Of a DNA stretch of 64,000 nucleotides, positions 1-8,340 are shown one piece after another. Position 1 is the stretch's first letter. Every line of letters begins with the position of its first letter. A model generated the notes under the pieces. It saw only the letters and a program-made list of their open reading frames with translations. It ran no database searches and had not been told where the DNA came from. A program made the translations under genes and the position numbers. The stretch is taken from NCBI RefSeq assembly GCF_029533155.1, contig NZ_JAIZDB010000011.1, positions 1-64,000 of the forward strand. The letters run 5' to 3'. The stretch comes from Psychrobacillus antarcticus (GTDB taxonomy: Bacteria > Bacillota > Bacilli > Bacillales_A > Planococcaceae).

Positions 1-696
1 AAGATAAGCAAGTTTAACTTCTTCACTATTTTGCAGTTCTTGCGCTGATCCAGAAAGTACAACTCTTCCTGTTTCAATTACATATCCTCTATTAGCTATA
101 GACAAGGCCATATTAGCATTTTGTTCAACTAATAAAACCGTAGTCCCCTCTTGATTTATATCTTTAATTACTTGAAATATGGTTTTAACCATTAATGGTG
201 CAAGTCCCATAGATGGCTCATCTAATAAGACAAGTTTTGGTTTTGCCATAATCGCTCTTCCCATTGCTAGCATCTGTTGCTCTCCACCTGAAAGAGTTCC
301 AGAATGCTGTTTTTTACGCTCTAAAAGTCTCGGGAATATTTCGTACACTTTTTGCATGTCTTGATGAATTCCTTGTTTATCTTTTCGAAGAAATGCGCCT
401 AGCTCTAAATTTTCTTCTACCGTTAAATTTGCAAAAACACGTCTTCCCTCTGGCACATGGGAAATCCCTGCCTTTACTATGGATTGTGCTTGCTTGCCGG
501 AAATAGATTTGTCCAGAAATTCTATCTTACCTTTTTTCGGTTTTAACAAGCCAGATAGGGTTTTTAACAATGTACTTTTCCCAGCTCCATTAGCACCAAT
601 TAACGACACAATTTCTCCTTGGTTAACAGTAATAGAAACATCACGCAGTGCCTGAATATTGCCGTAAAATACATCTATATTTTCAATTTTAAGCAT
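1..696 (-). CDS. livF: Branched-chain amino acid ABC transporter, ATPase LivF (3' end cut by window)
   Basis: Second ATPase of the LIV-type importer for leucine, isoleucine and valine; it would pair with LivG below the LivH/LivM membrane pair. Reading leftward from ATG 694-696 the protein begins MLKIENIDVFYGNIQALRDV, has Walker A GANGAGKS at residues 34-41, the signature LSGGEQQ at about residue 135 and Walker B LLDEP. All 232 codons to the window edge are open and the last residues read VKLAYL, close to the usual LivF end, so only a few residues are missing. The start overlaps the livG stop by 8 bp, which implies translational coupling. The motifs make the family certain; substrate is inferred from the operon. 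Confidence 0.93.
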   Translation of the reverse strand, partial: MLKIENIDVFYGNIQALRDVSITVNQGEIVSLIGANGAGKSTLLKTLSGLLKPKKGKIEFLDKSISGKQAQSIVKAGISHVPEGRRVFANLTVEENLELGAFLRKDKQGIHQDMQKVYEIFPRLLERKKQHSGTLSGGEQQMLAMGRAIMAKPKLVLLDEPSMGLAPLMVKTIFQVIKDINQEGTTVLLVEQNANMALSIANRGYVIETGRVVLSGSAQELQNSEEVKLAYL

Positions 697-1477
697 TGTC
701 ATCGTGAACTTCCTCCCCTAAATAAGCCTCAATTACCTTAGGATGGTTTCGGATCTCTTCTGGTGATCCTTCCGCAAGAAGTTGACCATGATCGAGTACA
801 TATATTCTTTCACAAACGCCCATTACTAAATTCATATCATGCTCGATTAACAAAATTGTTAAATCGAACTTTTCACGAACAAATCCAATCAAGTTCATTA
901 AATCATGTGTTTCCTGTGGATTCATACCTGCTGCAGGCTCATCTAGTAAAAGTAATTGTGGTCCTGCGGCAAGTGCTCTAGCAATTTCTAATCGCCTTTG
1001 TTGACCATAAGGTAGATTTTTTGCTAGTTCGTCCTTATACTTCTCCAACTTGAAGATTTCAAGAAATTCTAATGATTTTTCTTCCATTTCTTTCTCACCT
1101 TTATAATGGGAAGGTAAACGGAGTATAGAACTTAACATGGTATGTGTCGCAAGTGAATGATAAGCTACTTTCACATTGTCTAAAACGGATAATTCATTGA
1201 ACAGACGAATGTTTTGGAATGTACGGCTAATTCCTTTTCTCGTTACTTTAAAAGGAGCTAACCCATTAATACGCTCTCCATTAAACAAAATATCTCCTTC
1301 AGTCGGTACATACACACCAGTTAGTAAATTAAAGCTCGTCGTTTTACCAGCTCCATTTGGTCCAATCAACCCAACAAGTTCCCCTTGATTTAGCTTAAGG
1401 TTTAAGTTTTGAACTGCTTTAAGCCCACCAAATTGAATGCCCGCATTTTTTACTTCTAATATTGTTTTACTTTCCAT
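689..1477 (-). CDS. livG: Branched-chain amino acid ABC transporter, ATPase LivG
   Basis: First ATPase of the LIV importer, 262 aa, the usual family length. Walker A GPNGAGKT is at residues 39-46, the signature region reads YGQQRRLEIARAL and Walker B reads LLLLDEPAAGMNP. The YGQQR form of the signature is typical of LivG. The start has a strong ribosome site (AAAGGAGG, 8 bases upstream) and overlaps the livM stop by 11 bp; the stop overlaps livF. It belongs to the leftward operon livJ-H-M-G-F. Function is known for the family; the exact amino-acid range is inferred. Confidence 0.95.
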   Translation of the reverse strand: MESKTILEVKNAGIQFGGLKAVQNLNLKLNQGELVGLIGPNGAGKTTSFNLLTGVYVPTEGDILFNGERINGLAPFKVTRKGISRTFQNIRLFNELSVLDNVKVAYHSLATHTMLSSILRLPSHYKGEKEMEEKSLEFLEIFKLEKYKDELAKNLPYGQQRRLEIARALAAGPQLLLLDEPAAGMNPQETHDLMNLIGFVREKFDLTILLIEHDMNLVMGVCERIYVLDHGQLLAEGSPEEIRNHPKVIEAYLGEEVHDDNA

Positions 1478-2417
1478 GCTGACCGCCTCCTTTTGGCGTT
1501 CTCCAAAGCTTGAAGTAATCCGTAATTTCCATCGTACCCATCAATCCTTTTGGACGATACAGCATAACTAAGATTAACACAAGACTATAAATAATCATTC
1601 GTGTTTCCGGATATCCTTGTAAATAAGTGGAAACCACTGTCAATAAAATAGCTGAAAGTACAGCACCCGAAAGACTACCTAATCCACCTAGAACAACAAA
1701 TATTAATATATCAAATGATTTTAAAAATCCGAATTGACCAGGTTGAATGATATAAAAGTTATGAGAATATAAAGCTCCTGCTACCCCAGCAAAAAAAGAA
1801 CCAATGGCAAATGCTGCTACTTTATAATAAGTAGTATTGATTCCCATCGCATCTGATGCAATTTCATTTTCTCTCACAGAGATTGCAGCTATTCCATGTC
1901 TTGAATTAGTAAAGTTCACTATTACTATGATAGTAATGACAAGGCAAACAAATGCATAAGTCCAAGTCGTTAAATGAGAGACTTGCATCCCTGCAGCCCC
2001 ACCAACATAGTCAATATTCAAGAATACAATACGAATAATTTCCGCAAAACCAAGCGTTGCAATTGCCAAGTAATCTCCTTTTAATCTTAAACTTGGAATT
2101 CCGACAATTAGTCCCGCTAAAGCAGCTACAAATCCCCCAACAATAATTGCAAGGAAAAAAGGAAGATCCAATTTCATTGTCACGATTGCTGAAACATATG
2201 CTCCTACCGCCAGGAAACCAGCATGACCAATAGAAAACTGTCCTGTAATACCAATTACTAGATGTAGGCTGACCGCTAAAATTATGTTGATGGCTACAAA
2301 AATAAGTGTATTAGAATAAAACTGATTCATTGAACCATTTGCTATTAAAACCTGAACCACTGTGTAAACTAATACTGCCGCTATAATAAATAGCCAAAAC
2401 TGTTTTGACTTTTTCAT
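1467..2417 (-). CDS. livM: Branched-chain amino acid ABC transporter permease LivM
   Basis: Polytopic membrane subunit of the LIV importer, 316 aa. The first transmembrane helix covers about residues 8-26 and is followed by the conserved LivM segment ISLHLVIGITGQFSIGHAGF-like region at about residues 45-70 and the LRLKGDYLAIATLGF stretch near residue 110. The Gly/Leu-rich C-terminal half (VLGGLGSLSGA) is the coupling region. It follows livH after 13 bp and overlaps livG, so it is co-transcribed. A two-lysine tail and GGGQHGK end the protein. Family assignment is firm. Confidence 0.94.
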   Translation of the reverse strand: MKKSKQFWLFIIAAVLVYTVVQVLIANGSMNQFYSNTLIFVAINIILAVSLHLVIGITGQFSIGHAGFLAVGAYVSAIVTMKLDLPFFLAIIVGGFVAALAGLIVGIPSLRLKGDYLAIATLGFAEIIRIVFLNIDYVGGAAGMQVSHLTTWTYAFVCLVITIIVIVNFTNSRHGIAAISVRENEIASDAMGINTTYYKVAAFAIGSFFAGVAGALYSHNFYIIQPGQFGFLKSFDILIFVVLGGLGSLSGAVLSAILLTVVSTYLQGYPETRMIIYSLVLILVMLYRPKGLMGTMEITDYFKLWRTPKGGGQHGK

Positions 2418-2430
2418 AATTATGTATCAC

Positions 2431-3309
2431 CTACACTTTCTCTCGTGTATTTTTTCCAAAGATTCCAGATGGTCTAAAGATTAGAATTAATATTAAAATG
2501 ACGAATGCTGCAGCATCTCTCCATAAAGAGAATCCTAAAGCACTAACGACCGTTTCAACAACTCCAAGTACCAACCCACCAACCATTGCTCCGGGAATTA
2601 TGCCAATTCCACCAAGAACCGCTGCAACGAACGCTTTCACACCGGGAATCACACCCATAAGCGGATCAATCTTTGTATAATATACTCCGAAAATAACTCC
2701 AGCTGCTCCAGCTAGTGCTGAACCAATTGCGAAAGTTGCAGATATTGTATTATCAACGTTTATACCCATTAATTTAGCAGCTTCTGTGTCATGTGAAACC
2801 GCTCTCATTGCTTTTCCTGTTTTTGTTTTATGAACAATGAATTGAAGTAAAATCATTAGAACTACTGAAACAGATAGTATAAGAATAGATTGTATACTAA
2901 TTTGTGCACCTAAAAATGCAAATGAACGATTGGAAAACACATCTGGATATGCTTCTGGTTGAGCCCCTCTAATATAAATTACTCCATATTCAATTAATAA
3001 AGATACTCCGATTGCAGTAATAAGTGCAGCTATTCTTGTTGCATTACGTAATCGTTTATAGGCAATACGTTCGATAATTACGCCAAATAATGCACAAGCT
3101 GCCATTGAAATGATTAATGCAGGGAAAAACCCTAATCCAAAAACGGTGATCGAGTAAAATCCGATAAATGAACCAACCATGAACACATCCCCATGTGCAA
3201 AGTTGATCAGCTTAATAATTCCATAAACCATCGTGTAACCGAGGGCAATTAGTGCATAAATACTCCCGAGTGAAATGCCGTTTATCAATTGTTGTATCCA
3301 TTCCATCAA
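2431..3309 (-). CDS. livH: Branched-chain amino acid ABC transporter permease LivH
   Basis: Second membrane subunit, 292 aa, the normal LivH length. The N-terminus WIQQLINGISLGSIYALIAL and the adjoining GYTMVYGIIKLINFAHGD are hallmark LivH sequence; the C-terminal half has AFVAAVLGGIGIIPGA, the ATPase-contact loop. About eight transmembrane segments are visible. It is separated from the upstream binding-protein gene by 82 bp that hold a hairpin (3353-3376), so permease expression is probably lower than that of the binding protein. Two ATG codons lie in tandem at the start; either could be used. Confidence 0.94.
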   Translation of the reverse strand: MMEWIQQLINGISLGSIYALIALGYTMVYGIIKLINFAHGDVFMVGSFIGFYSITVFGLGFFPALIISMAACALFGVIIERIAYKRLRNATRIAALITAIGVSLLIEYGVIYIRGAQPEAYPDVFSNRSFAFLGAQISIQSILILSVSVVLMILLQFIVHKTKTGKAMRAVSHDTEAAKLMGINVDNTISATFAIGSALAGAAGVIFGVYYTKIDPLMGVIPGVKAFVAAVLGGIGIIPGAMVGGLVLGVVETVVSALGFSLWRDAAAFVILILILIFRPSGIFGKNTREKV

Positions 3310-3352
3310 TTTTCACTCCTATAACTTAAGATTTCAACTAAATTAGAAATAG

Positions 3353-3376
3353 AAAAGGAGGGATATCAATCCCCCC
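3353..3376 (-). terminator. Intercistronic hairpin between the LIV binding protein and livH
   Basis: On the minus strand an 8-bp stem (GGGGGGAT with ATCCCTCC, one G-T pair) and a 4-base loop is followed by TTTTC. It lies directly after the binding-protein stop codon. This placement is classic for partial termination that lets the binding protein be made in excess over the membrane and ATPase subunits. It may also act as a 3' stabilising hairpin; sequence alone cannot tell which. Confidence 0.6.
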
Positions 3377-3391
3377 TAAAACCTACAAATC

Positions 3392-4579
3392 TTAAGGATT
3401 AACTTTTGCTTTAAATTGTTGACTTCCATCTACGAATTCAATAATTATAGCTGATTTAATCGGATGATGATTTTCATCAACTGAGTATAAACCTGTTACA
3501 AGTTCTAGTTGATCAGTAGCTTCAAGCGCTTCTTTAATTTTTGTGCCGTCGGTAGAATCTGCCCGTTCAATAGCATCTTTTAATAAATAAACCGTATCAT
3601 ATCCAAGTGCATTGAATGAGTTTGGTACTTTACCATATTTCTTTTCGAAGTTATCAGAAAACTCTTTCGCTTTACCGTCTGGATCTTCAGAAGAATAAGC
3701 AGTAATAATGAATGTATTATTTAAAGCATCTGCTCCAGCTAAGTCAACAAGTGTTGGAGAATCCCAACCATCTGCACCCATTAACGGAACAGTGATTCCT
3801 AATTCACGAGCTTGCTTTACGATTAATCCTACTTCTTCATAATATCCAGGGATAAAGACAAATTCTGGATTAGCCGATTTAATACGAGTAAGATTTGAAC
3901 GGAAATCAGTATCTTTTGCAACATAAGATTCTTCAGCTACAATTTTACCACCTGCCGCTTCAAAATCTTTAATAAATGCAGCTGCTAGGCCTTTTGCGTA
4001 ATCACTTGCATTGTCCGCGTATACTGCTGCTGTTTTTACTTTTAACTCATTGGCAGCAAAGTTAGCAGCTACCGTTCCTTGGAATGGATCGATAAACGCT
4101 GTACGGAATGTAAATGGATTTACTTTTCCATCTTCCCCAACAGTTACAGTTGTACTTGTTCCTGAAGGCGAGATCATAGGTGTTTTAGTATCCGTTGCTA
4201 TTTGAACTTGAGCAACTGAGTTACCGCTTGTTGCAGCTCCAATGATAGCTACTACTTTATCTTGACTTGTTAGTTTAATAGCAGCATTAGTAGCCTCGGC
4301 TGCATCCGATTTATTGTCTACTTTGATAAGTTCGATTTGTTTTCCATTAATACCACCAGCGGCGTTAATTTCTTCAATAGCTAGATCAATAGCGTCAGCT
4401 TCTGATGTACCATAAGAAGCTACTCCTCCTGAAAGCTCAAGATTGGCACCAATTTTAATAGTGTCTCCACCTTTGCTTTCTGTGCTAGTTCCTTCTTCTC
4501 CATCACTCCCGCAACCAGCAAGAATCCCGATCAATAATGAAATTGAAAGGAAAAGTGAAGCAAATTTCGATTTTTTCAT
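3392..4579 (-). CDS. livJ: Branched-chain amino acid ABC transporter substrate-binding lipoprotein
   Basis: Extracytoplasmic binding protein of the LIV family, 395 aa, anchored as a lipoprotein. The signal peptide MKKSKFASLFLSISLLIGIL ends in the lipobox LAGC with the lipidated cysteine at residue 23. The mature part starts with the linker GSDGEEGTSTES and then IKIGANLELSGGVASYG, the usual start of a type I periplasmic fold. It is the first gene of the leftward operon, has a GGGGG ribosome site just upstream of the ATG, and is separated from livH by a terminator-like hairpin. LivJ-type ligand specificity is inferred from the operon. Confidence 0.93.
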   Translation of the reverse strand: MKKSKFASLFLSISLLIGILAGCGSDGEEGTSTESKGGDTIKIGANLELSGGVASYGTSEADAIDLAIEEINAAGGINGKQIELIKVDNKSDAAEATNAAIKLTSQDKVVAIIGAATSGNSVAQVQIATDTKTPMISPSGTSTTVTVGEDGKVNPFTFRTAFIDPFQGTVAANFAANELKVKTAAVYADNASDYAKGLAAAFIKDFEAAGGKIVAEESYVAKDTDFRSNLTRIKSANPEFVFIPGYYEEVGLIVKQARELGITVPLMGADGWDSPTLVDLAGADALNNTFIITAYSSEDPDGKAKEFSDNFEKKYGKVPNSFNALGYDTVYLLKDAIERADSTDGTKIKEALEATDQLELVTGLYSVDENHHPIKSAIIIEFVDGSQQFKAKVNP

Positions 4580-4621
4580 AAAAATACCCCCTATTTTTGT
4601 TTGATAATTCAGAATTTATAA

Positions 4622-4651
4622 GTTATACTAATTGCTTTCTTTCTTTAGCAA
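4622..4651 (-). promoter_or_regulatory. Candidate sigma-A promoter of the liv operon
   Basis: On the minus strand TTGCTA (4646-4651) and TATAAC (4622-4627) are separated by 18 bases, 43 bp upstream of the binding-protein start. The match is fair, not strong. The rest of the 436-bp gap 4580-5015 is AT-rich with no gene or recognisable riboswitch; a CodY site would be expected here but I cannot point to one with confidence. Confidence 0.4.
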
Positions 4652-4947
4652 GTACAAACTCAAAAACTATCATTTTGTAAGAACAACCCTATTGTAAAAC
4701 AAACTTTAAATTCAGTCTATACTAATTTTTCTCTATAATTTGAAAATTTACAGTGTTTATTCTAAATGGTAACTACATCCAGTCTTTAAGTCCTTATAGA
4801 ATAAGGTTTTATAGGTCAATTTACTTGCCAGAAATTTCTTGAATTTAAAAAATAAAATTTTTAGATAAAAGTTTTTATGCAATATATAATATTATTTTCA
4901 CTAATATTTCATACATATTATAGAAATAATTGAAAAATTTATATGTT

Positions 4948-4976
4948 TTTACTTTTCAATTATTATTCTATATACT
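4948..4976 (+). promoter_or_regulatory. Candidate sigma-A promoter of pepF
   Basis: TTTACT (4948-4953) and TATACT (4971-4976) lie 17 bases apart, 40 bp upstream of the pepF ATG, in an AT-rich stretch. The -10 box matches the consensus at five of six positions and the -35 box at four of six. Confidence 0.5.
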
Positions 4977-5015
4977 ATTGATAGTTCGAAATCCGTTATA
5001 TTAAGGAGAGATAAA

Positions 5016-6830
5016 ATGGTAAACCACATGCCAAGACGAGAAGAAGTAAAGCTGGAGGAAACATGGAATTTACATGATTTATTTAAGACTGAAAAAGATT
5101 TTGAAGTTTCGTTAAAAGCAATCGAAAACGGTGCATTGGAATTTAGTAATCGTTTCCATGGTAATATCCTAACTGCTACTGATGTAGTTGCAGCTTTGAT
5201 AGAATATACGAAACTATACGAAGAAATAGTACCAGCAGGAACATTTGCTAGCCTTTCCTTAAGTACAGATCAAACAAATACGGACGGTCAAATGAGAGCA
5301 AGTAAATTTGGTTCACTTTCTGCAAAGGTAAGCAGTCAATTATCTTTCTTAAACAGTGAACTTGTGGAGCTTCCTGATGATGTAATTGAAGAAGCTATCT
5401 CAAAATCTCCATCCCATCAACTTTACTTAGAAAAGTTACTTAAAAAGAAAAAATATCAGCTCCATCCAGAAGTAGAAAAAACACTCGCTGCCTACTCCGC
5501 TTCTTTTGGAGCACCTTACAAATTATATGATACAACTAAGATGCTTGATATTTCGTTTGATAATTTTGAGGTGAACGGTCAAGAGTATCCTCTAAGCTAT
5601 GTTTCATTTGAGAATGATTGGGAAGCAGAATCTGACACAGAAATAAGAAGAGCTGCATTCGAAGCATTCTCTAAAAAATTAAAAGAATATCAGCACACGA
5701 CAGCTAAAACGTACGATATGCATTTACAAATGGAAAAAACAACTTCCGATATACGAGGCTATGACTCTATATTTGATTACTTACTGTTTAACCAGGACGT
5801 GGATCGTTCCTTATATAATAGGCAAATAGATTTAATCACAAAGGAACTTGCACCTCATATGCGCAAGTATGCAAAATTACTTCAAAAGGAACATGGGTTG
5901 GACAAAATGACATTCGCGGATTTAAAGATTTCATTAGACCCTACCTACGAACCAACAATATCTATAGAAGAATCGAAAAAGTATATTGATGATGCCCTTT
6001 CAGTAATGGGTGAAGAATATATCGAAATGGTCAACCGTGCATATGAAGAACGTTGGATAGATTTCCCACAAAACGTTGGAAAATCAACAGGTGCTTTCTG
6101 CTCTAGTCCTTACGGAAGTCACCCGTACATTCTAATTTCATGGTCTAGCCGGATGAATGAAGTCTTTGTGCTTGCACATGAATTAGGTCATGCAGGTCAT
6201 TTCTATTATGCCAACAAAGAGCAGAATATCTTTAATGCCCGCCCTTCTCTATATTTCATCGAAGCTCCATCTACAATGAATGAAATGCTAGTAGCCAATC
6301 ATTTACTGAAAAATTCGGATGACCCTAAATTTAAACGCTGGGTCATTTCTTCTATTGTAGCCCGTACGTATTATCATAACTTTGTCACTCACCTATTAGA
6401 GGCTGCCTATCAACGTAAAGTTTATGACCGAATTGATCAGGGTTTAAATGTGAATGCACAAATCCTAAACGAATATAAACGAAGTGTACTAGAAGAATTC
6501 TGGGGTGATTCGGTAGAAATTACAGAGGGTGCAGAACTTACTTGGATGCGCCAACCGCATTATTATTTGGGACTGTATCCATACACATATAGCGCAGGGT
6601 TAACAATATCCACTCAAGTTTCTAAGCAAATATTGGAAGAAGGTCAACCCGCTGTAGACGAATGGACGAAAGTATTGAAAGCTGGGGGTACTAAATCTCC
6701 TGTAGAGCTAGCACAAATGGCTGGTGTAGATATCACGACGGATAAGCCGTTAAAGGATACGATTGCATATATAGGTTCATTGATTGATGAGTTAGAATCG
6801 TTAACAGAGGAAATAAATCAAAAGGATTAA
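5016..6830 (+). CDS. pepF: Oligoendopeptidase F (M3 family zinc peptidase)
   Basis: Cytoplasmic zinc metallopeptidase that cuts medium-length peptides, 604 aa, the usual PepF length. The zinc site HELGH is at residues 388-392, followed by the third-ligand segment EAPSTMNE typical of the PepF branch of M3. The start ATG at 5016 has AAGGAGAG five bases upstream; a second ATG at 5031 gives the shorter MPRREEV start and cannot be excluded. It is monocistronic: a promoter lies upstream and a GC-rich hairpin (6888-6909) downstream, then a long repeat block. Role is peptide turnover; no specific partner is visible. Confidence 0.94.
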   Translation: MVNHMPRREEVKLEETWNLHDLFKTEKDFEVSLKAIENGALEFSNRFHGNILTATDVVAALIEYTKLYEEIVPAGTFASLSLSTDQTNTDGQMRASKFGSLSAKVSSQLSFLNSELVELPDDVIEEAISKSPSHQLYLEKLLKKKKYQLHPEVEKTLAAYSASFGAPYKLYDTTKMLDISFDNFEVNGQEYPLSYVSFENDWEAESDTEIRRAAFEAFSKKLKEYQHTTAKTYDMHLQMEKTTSDIRGYDSIFDYLLFNQDVDRSLYNRQIDLITKELAPHMRKYAKLLQKEHGLDKMTFADLKISLDPTYEPTISIEESKKYIDDALSVMGEEYIEMVNRAYEERWIDFPQNVGKSTGAFCSSPYGSHPYILISWSSRMNEVFVLAHELGHAGHFYYANKEQNIFNARPSLYFIEAPSTMNEMLVANHLLKNSDDPKFKRWVISSIVARTYYHNFVTHLLEAAYQRKVYDRIDQGLNVNAQILNEYKRSVLEEFWGDSVEITEGAELTWMRQPHYYLGLYPYTYSAGLTISTQVSKQILEEGQPAVDEWTKVLKAGGTKSPVELAQMAGVDITTDKPLKDTIAYIGSLIDELESLTEEINQKD

Positions 6831-6887
6831 ATTACCTAGATATGTGAGTTCAAGGTACAATTTTATACTTTATTCCATATAAGAAAA

Positions 6888-6909
6888 ACCGGGCAGAAAA
6901 ACGCCCGGT
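6888..6909. repeat. H hairpin, copy 1 (also a likely terminator)
   Basis: Perfect 7-bp stem ACCGGGC / GCCCGGT with an 8-base loop, 58 bp after the pepF stop. On the minus strand it is followed by a T-rich tract (TTTTTCTT). The same hairpin with small changes recurs at 7523, 18766 and 50174, each time opening a repeat block. Confidence 0.75.
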
Positions 6910-6939
6910 CTTCTAAAAAGAATAATGTAGATATGAAAT

Positions 6940-7065
6940 TGATTTCCGCTCCGAGCGGACGCGTTCCGTGGGCACGGCTTCAGCCGCTTCCCTCGCTTAC
7001 GCTCAGTCCAGGGTCTTCAGCTCGCGCTGTTCCCACTGGAGTCGCCGCTCTGCGCTCCAATCAAT
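6940..7065 (-). repeat. Element A, copy 1 (inverted member of the A/B family)
   Basis: A 125-bp GC-rich stretch starting ttgatttccgctccgagc and ending gctccaatcaat. It is nearly identical to 50223-50347. Read on the minus strand it starts TTGATTGGAGCGCAGAGCGG and ends GCTCGGAGCGGAAATCAA, which are the ends of element B; so A is B inverted with a different interior. It carries no open frame of note. Confidence 0.85.
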
Positions 7066-7312
7066 TAAATCCACTTTATATAAGCGGATAATTGGCTATA
7101 AAACCACTTAAATATACAATATAGATGTTTCATCTTAAAATATGTAAGGCTGAAAGAGACTCATATCAAAGAAAATCCACTTTCTACATTCTACGTTATA
7201 GCATAATATCTCTAATTCATCAGACTGTTTTATCCCTATATTAACTTTTATTTCTATTATCGTCTGAGCGAGAGGCTATGCTAAATCTTTAAGTACAGTA
7301 CTACTCACTTAA

Positions 7313-7447
7313 TTGATTGAAGTGAAGGGTGGCGACTTCTGCGGGATGAGTGAGACAGATGAGATATCACAGCGACGCGCTAGCGACGGTGATAGCTCAT
7401 CGCTCACCCCGCGAAACGCGTCCACCTGAAACGCAAATCAGTAGTAT
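7313..7447 (+). repeat. Element B, copy 1
   Basis: Starts ttgattgaagtgaagggtgg and ends cctgaaacgcaaatcagtag. The ends match elements at 8112-8340 and 50578-50725. The interior differs and holds an imperfect inverted repeat (gatgagatatcac ... ggtgatagctcatc, about 7354-7401). Confidence 0.8.
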
Positions 7448-7522
7448 CATTCAAGCATTAAAAGTCCTGTAAAAACAAAGTTCATGCTGTATTTTTATAT
7501 ACTTTCTTATCTTTTAAGAAAA

Positions 7523-7543
7523 ACCGGACAAAAAACGCCCGGT
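7523..7543. repeat. H hairpin, copy 2
   Basis: Stem ACCGGAC / GCCCGGT with one A-C mismatch, immediately before palindrome C1. The following ctttaggatctaaac is also found after the copy at 18766. Confidence 0.7.
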
Positions 7544-7555
7544 ACTTTAGGATCT

Positions 7556-7729
7556 AAACCTGTTTCTACTGATTTCGAAGGGCTTTGGACAGACTTATTG
7601 ATATATAATTACCGTTTGATTTTTTAAAGATGCTGGTCGTGACTGAAGTCACGACCAGCATCTTTTTTTCTCGGTAATCTTATGGCTATTAACTGTCCGT
7701 CGCCCTTCTACAACTTTTAGAAACGGGTC
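7556..7729. repeat. C palindrome, copy 1
   Basis: About 174 bp forming a long imperfect palindrome. The centre is a perfect 19-bp stem (7626-7644 with 7647-7665) of core GATGCTGGTCGTGACT, followed by a run of seven T. Outside it a second inverted pair (GGACAG..ATAATTACCG with CGGTAAT..CTGTCC) and a third (TTTCTA..GAAGGGC with GCCCTTC..TAGAAA) extend the fold. Other copies: 18799-18971, 21243-21515 (interrupted), 56172-56347 (inverted), partial 41241-41325, degenerate 62095-62215. Confidence 0.85.
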
Positions 7730-7784
7730 AGTTCATTTTTTGGGTAACAAGAGAAAAGATACTATCCTAATAATGGAGGAGAGA

Positions 7785-7960
7785 GGATGACAGTCTAAGT
7801 ACGCGACATCTTGGTGCTCCTGCGCAAAGCTCGTCGCAAAATAAAAAAACATTTCGCAACGACTGCCTGACCCGCATCGTGCGAGCCTGAAGATGCAATT
7901 TCGTTCGCTATTTCGCTTCTTTATTTGGTAGACACTTACTATTTTTCCTTATTTCCACTA
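7785..7960 (+). repeat. E module, copy 1
   Basis: Begins ggatgacagtctaag and contains acgcgacatc, cgcaacgactgcctgacc and cgcatc, then gaagatgcaatttcg and a tail tagacacttactattt. The same words occur in order at 21555-21680 and, in part, at 19020-19105 and inverted at 56060-56170. It always lies next to palindrome C. Confidence 0.7.
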
Positions 7961-8111
7961 GTAAAAAAGGAAATCTACTATCTTCATCCTTCCTTATACA
8001 ATTTCATTCCTACATTCAACAGACGGTTTTATCCCCACATTAACTCCTACTACTCTTCTTATATAAGCGAGAGTCTATGCAATATCTCCTAGATGAGGAC
8101 TACTCATTTAA

Positions 8112-8340
8112 TTGATTGGAGTGAAAGTGGCGACTCCTGTGGGAACAGCAAATGTTTTCTGCACCGATAGCGAAGCGACAGGTGCACGAGCTGAAAGTCC
8201 CGCAGGAAAGACGTTGGTCAAACTTTATTTGACCAACGTCTTTGCGACGAGTAACCGCAGGAGCATATGTTTTCGTAGTGACAAGGAAATTGAAGCCGTG
8301 CCCACGAAAAGCGTCCACTGAAACGCAAATCAGTAGTATT
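8112..8340 (+). repeat. Element B, copy 2, with an internal 16-bp stem
   Basis: Ends match the other B copies (ttgattggagtgaaagtggc ... ctgaaacgcaaatcagtag). It is longer, 229 bp, because it carries extra interior sequence including a perfect 16-bp stem with 5-base loop (8207-8222 with 8228-8243, core AGACGTTGGTCAAA). Near its right end, gaagccgtgcccacg is the complement of a segment of element A, which ties the two forms together. Confidence 0.8.

Noticed and set aside
8100-8321. Overlapping open frames on both strands in the repeat block
   Set aside because: They lie wholly within element B2, have no ribosome site and are not preserved in the other B copies.
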